A stretch of DNA of 6,767 bases, taken from Legionellaceae bacterium. Lineage in GTDB: Bacteria > Pseudomonadota > Gammaproteobacteria > Legionellales > Legionellaceae. How positions within the stretch are numbered: position 1 is the stretch's first letter; every line of letters begins with the position of its first letter. Below, one piece after another: positions 5,597 through 6,767 of this stretch. Location of the stretch: NCBI GenBank assembly GCA_023266075.1, contig JAHFRX010000076.1:1-6767 (forward strand), given 5' to 3'. The notes under the pieces were generated by a model. The model had not been told where the DNA came from. It saw nothing but the letters and a program-made list of their open reading frames with translations, and ran no database searches. The translations under genes were made by a program, and so were the position numbers.

Positions 5597-6767
5597 ATGC
5601 CGATATTAACAACTAAAATAAATACGAATAGTGATACTTTTAAAGCTAATCAAGCCATGATGGAGCAGCTCGTGTCTGAGCTTCGAGCAACACTCTCTCT
5701 TATTGCATTAGGGGGTGATGAAAAAGCACGCGAAAGACATCAAAAACATGGCAAACTACTCCCCCGAGAGCGCTTACAGCAATTGCTCGATCTGGGTAGT
5801 CCGTTTTTAGAGCTCTCAGGATTGGCAGCATTTAACGTCTATGATGACATCGTTCCTGCTGCGGGAATTATCACCGGCATTGGGCTTGTCAACAATGTCA
5901 CGTGTATGATGATTATCAATGATGCAACGGTCAAGGCGGGTACGTACTATCCATTAACCGTCAAAAAACACTTACGTGCGCAGGCAATTGCAGAAGCAAA
6001 CCTCCTCCCTTGCCTTTATTTAGTCGATTCTGGAGGCATGTTTTTACCAAAGCAAGATGAAGGGTTTGCTGATAGAGAACATTTTGGTCGAATTTTCTTT
6101 AATCAAGCCAATATGTCTCGACAAAATATTCCACAAATTGCAGTCGTAATGGGGTCTTGTACTGCTGGAGGTGCTTATGTTCCTGCAATGGCGGATGAGT
6201 CCATCATGGTCAAAAATCAAGCCACTATTTTTTTAGGTGGCCCACCGCTCGTCAAAGCGGCAACGGGTGAAATCATTAGTGCCGAAGACTTAGGTGGCGC
6301 TGAGATTCACTGTCGTGAGTCAGGTGTTGCTGATCACTATGCTGAAGATGATGAACATGCGCTAATGATAGCGCGCCAATGTGTGCACCATCTCAACCGA
6401 CCGATATCACACGTCGTTCATCGCATTGAAACAAAAGAGCCACTCTACCCTGCTGAAGAGCTGAACGGTATTATTCCAACAGATGCACGCAAACCCTTTG
6501 ATGTCCGTGAAATCATTGCACGCCTTACAGATGGCTCAGTGCTTGATGAGTTTAAAGCATTATATGGCGCCACACTCGTCTGCGGTTTCGCTCATATTCA
6601 TGGTTACCCCATTGGTATTATTGCGAATAATGGTATTTTATTTGCAGAAAGCGCGCTCAAAGGTGCTCATTTTATTGAGCTTTGTACACAACGTAAAATT
6701 CCTCTTTTATTTTTACAAAATATCACAGGATTCATGGTTGGAAGTAAAGTAGAAGCAGCAGGCATTG
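5597..6767 (+). CDS. liuB: 3-methylcrotonyl-CoA carboxylase beta (carboxyltransferase) subunit, N-terminal part (cut by window edge)
   Basis: This frame stays open to the window end and gives 390 residues by hand translation, against about 535 for the full family. The beta subunit transfers the carboxyl group from biotin on the alpha subunit to 3-methylcrotonyl-CoA, making 3-methylglutaconyl-CoA in leucine breakdown. The first carboxyltransferase half includes ARERHQKHGKLLPRERLQQL (44-63), SGGMFLPKQDEGFADREHFG (145-164), the acyl-CoA/oxyanion segment MGSCTAGGAYVPAM (185-198) and FLGGPPLVKAATGE (212-225). The second half begins at about residue 300 (PFDVREIIARLTDGS), with GILFAESALKGAHFIELC (346-363) and NITGFMVGS (375-383). 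The long carboxylase-specific stretch at 145-225 and the N-I-T-G-F form separate it from propionyl-CoA carboxylase beta, which has V-P-G-F. Geranyl-CoA carboxylase is close, but the adjacent isovaleryl-CoA dehydrogenase argues against it. The ATG at 5597 has only a weak AAGAG (5585-5589) seven bases upstream. The alpha subunit gene should lie downstream. Confidence 0.93.
   Translation, partial: MPILTTKINTNSDTFKANQAMMEQLVSELRATLSLIALGGDEKARERHQKHGKLLPRERLQQLLDLGSPFLELSGLAAFNVYDDIVPAAGIITGIGLVNNVTCMMIINDATVKAGTYYPLTVKKHLRAQAIAEANLLPCLYLVDSGGMFLPKQDEGFADREHFGRIFFNQANMSRQNIPQIAVVMGSCTAGGAYVPAMADESIMVKNQATIFLGGPPLVKAATGEIISAEDLGGAEIHCRESGVADHYAEDDEHALMIARQCVHHLNRPISHVVHRIETKEPLYPAEELNGIIPTDARKPFDVREIIARLTDGSVLDEFKALYGATLVCGFAHIHGYPIGIIANNGILFAESALKGAHFIELCTQRKIPLLFLQNITGFMVGSKVEAAGI

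Noticed and set aside
6359..6374. Six-base inverted repeat GCGCTA/TAGCGC with an ATGA loop in the carboxylase gene
   Set aside because: It is short, lies within conserved coding sequence, has no T-tract and is of a size expected by chance.
6483..6752. Open frame of 89 residues overlapping the carboxylase beta gene in another frame
   Set aside because: The carboxylase frame continues unbroken through this stretch with conserved second-half motifs, so the other frame is a shadow.
1..6767. Mobile element, phage, CRISPR or defence system
   Set aside because: No transposase, integrase, nuclease, spacer array, tRNA or terminal repeat was seen. Gene content and apparent composition are uniform across the window.

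Overview
The window looks like chromosomal DNA from a gammaproteobacterium, most likely of the order Legionellales (Legionella, Aquicella or a relative). That placement is an inference. The two secreted proteins on the left and the methyltransferase resemble families I remember as common in Legionella, the genome is moderately AT-rich, and Shine-Dalgarno sites are bacterial in style. I see no rRNA, tRNA, CRISPR, insertion sequence, integrase or phage gene, and no stretch of more than 300 bases without a gene.

Left part (1-2130): two divergently transcribed genes for exported proteins share a 137-base intergenic region. The leftward gene (1-373, cut by the window edge) encodes a signal peptide followed by the start of a probable outer-membrane beta-barrel protein. 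The rightward gene (511-2130) encodes a 539-residue exported protein with two N-terminal beta domains and a six-repeat beta-propeller. Every propeller repeat carries a pair of cysteines.

Middle part (2131-2899): a leftward gene for a probable class I SAM-dependent methyltransferase ends tail-to-tail with the propeller gene with no base between the stop codons. Its start faces the right-hand operon across a 73-base gap that holds a good sigma-70-type promoter for the operon.

Right part (2900-6767): a compact rightward operon for leucine (isovalerate) breakdown contains isovaleryl-CoA dehydrogenase, an acetyl-CoA acetyltransferase that overlaps it by four bases, a 101-residue three-helix membrane protein of unknown function, and the beta subunit of 3-methylcrotonyl-CoA carboxylase, cut by the window edge. 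The dehydrogenase makes 3-methylcrotonyl-CoA, the carboxylase makes 3-methylglutaconyl-CoA, and the thiolase would split acetoacetyl-CoA formed from the end product acetoacetate into two acetyl-CoA. The biotin-carrying alpha subunit, the methylglutaconyl-CoA hydratase and HMG-CoA lyase are not in the window and would be expected just downstream.

Most of the window is ordinary metabolism. The least explained items are the small membrane protein inside the leucine operon, the cysteine-paired propeller, and the symmetric AT-rich element between the two secreted-protein genes.
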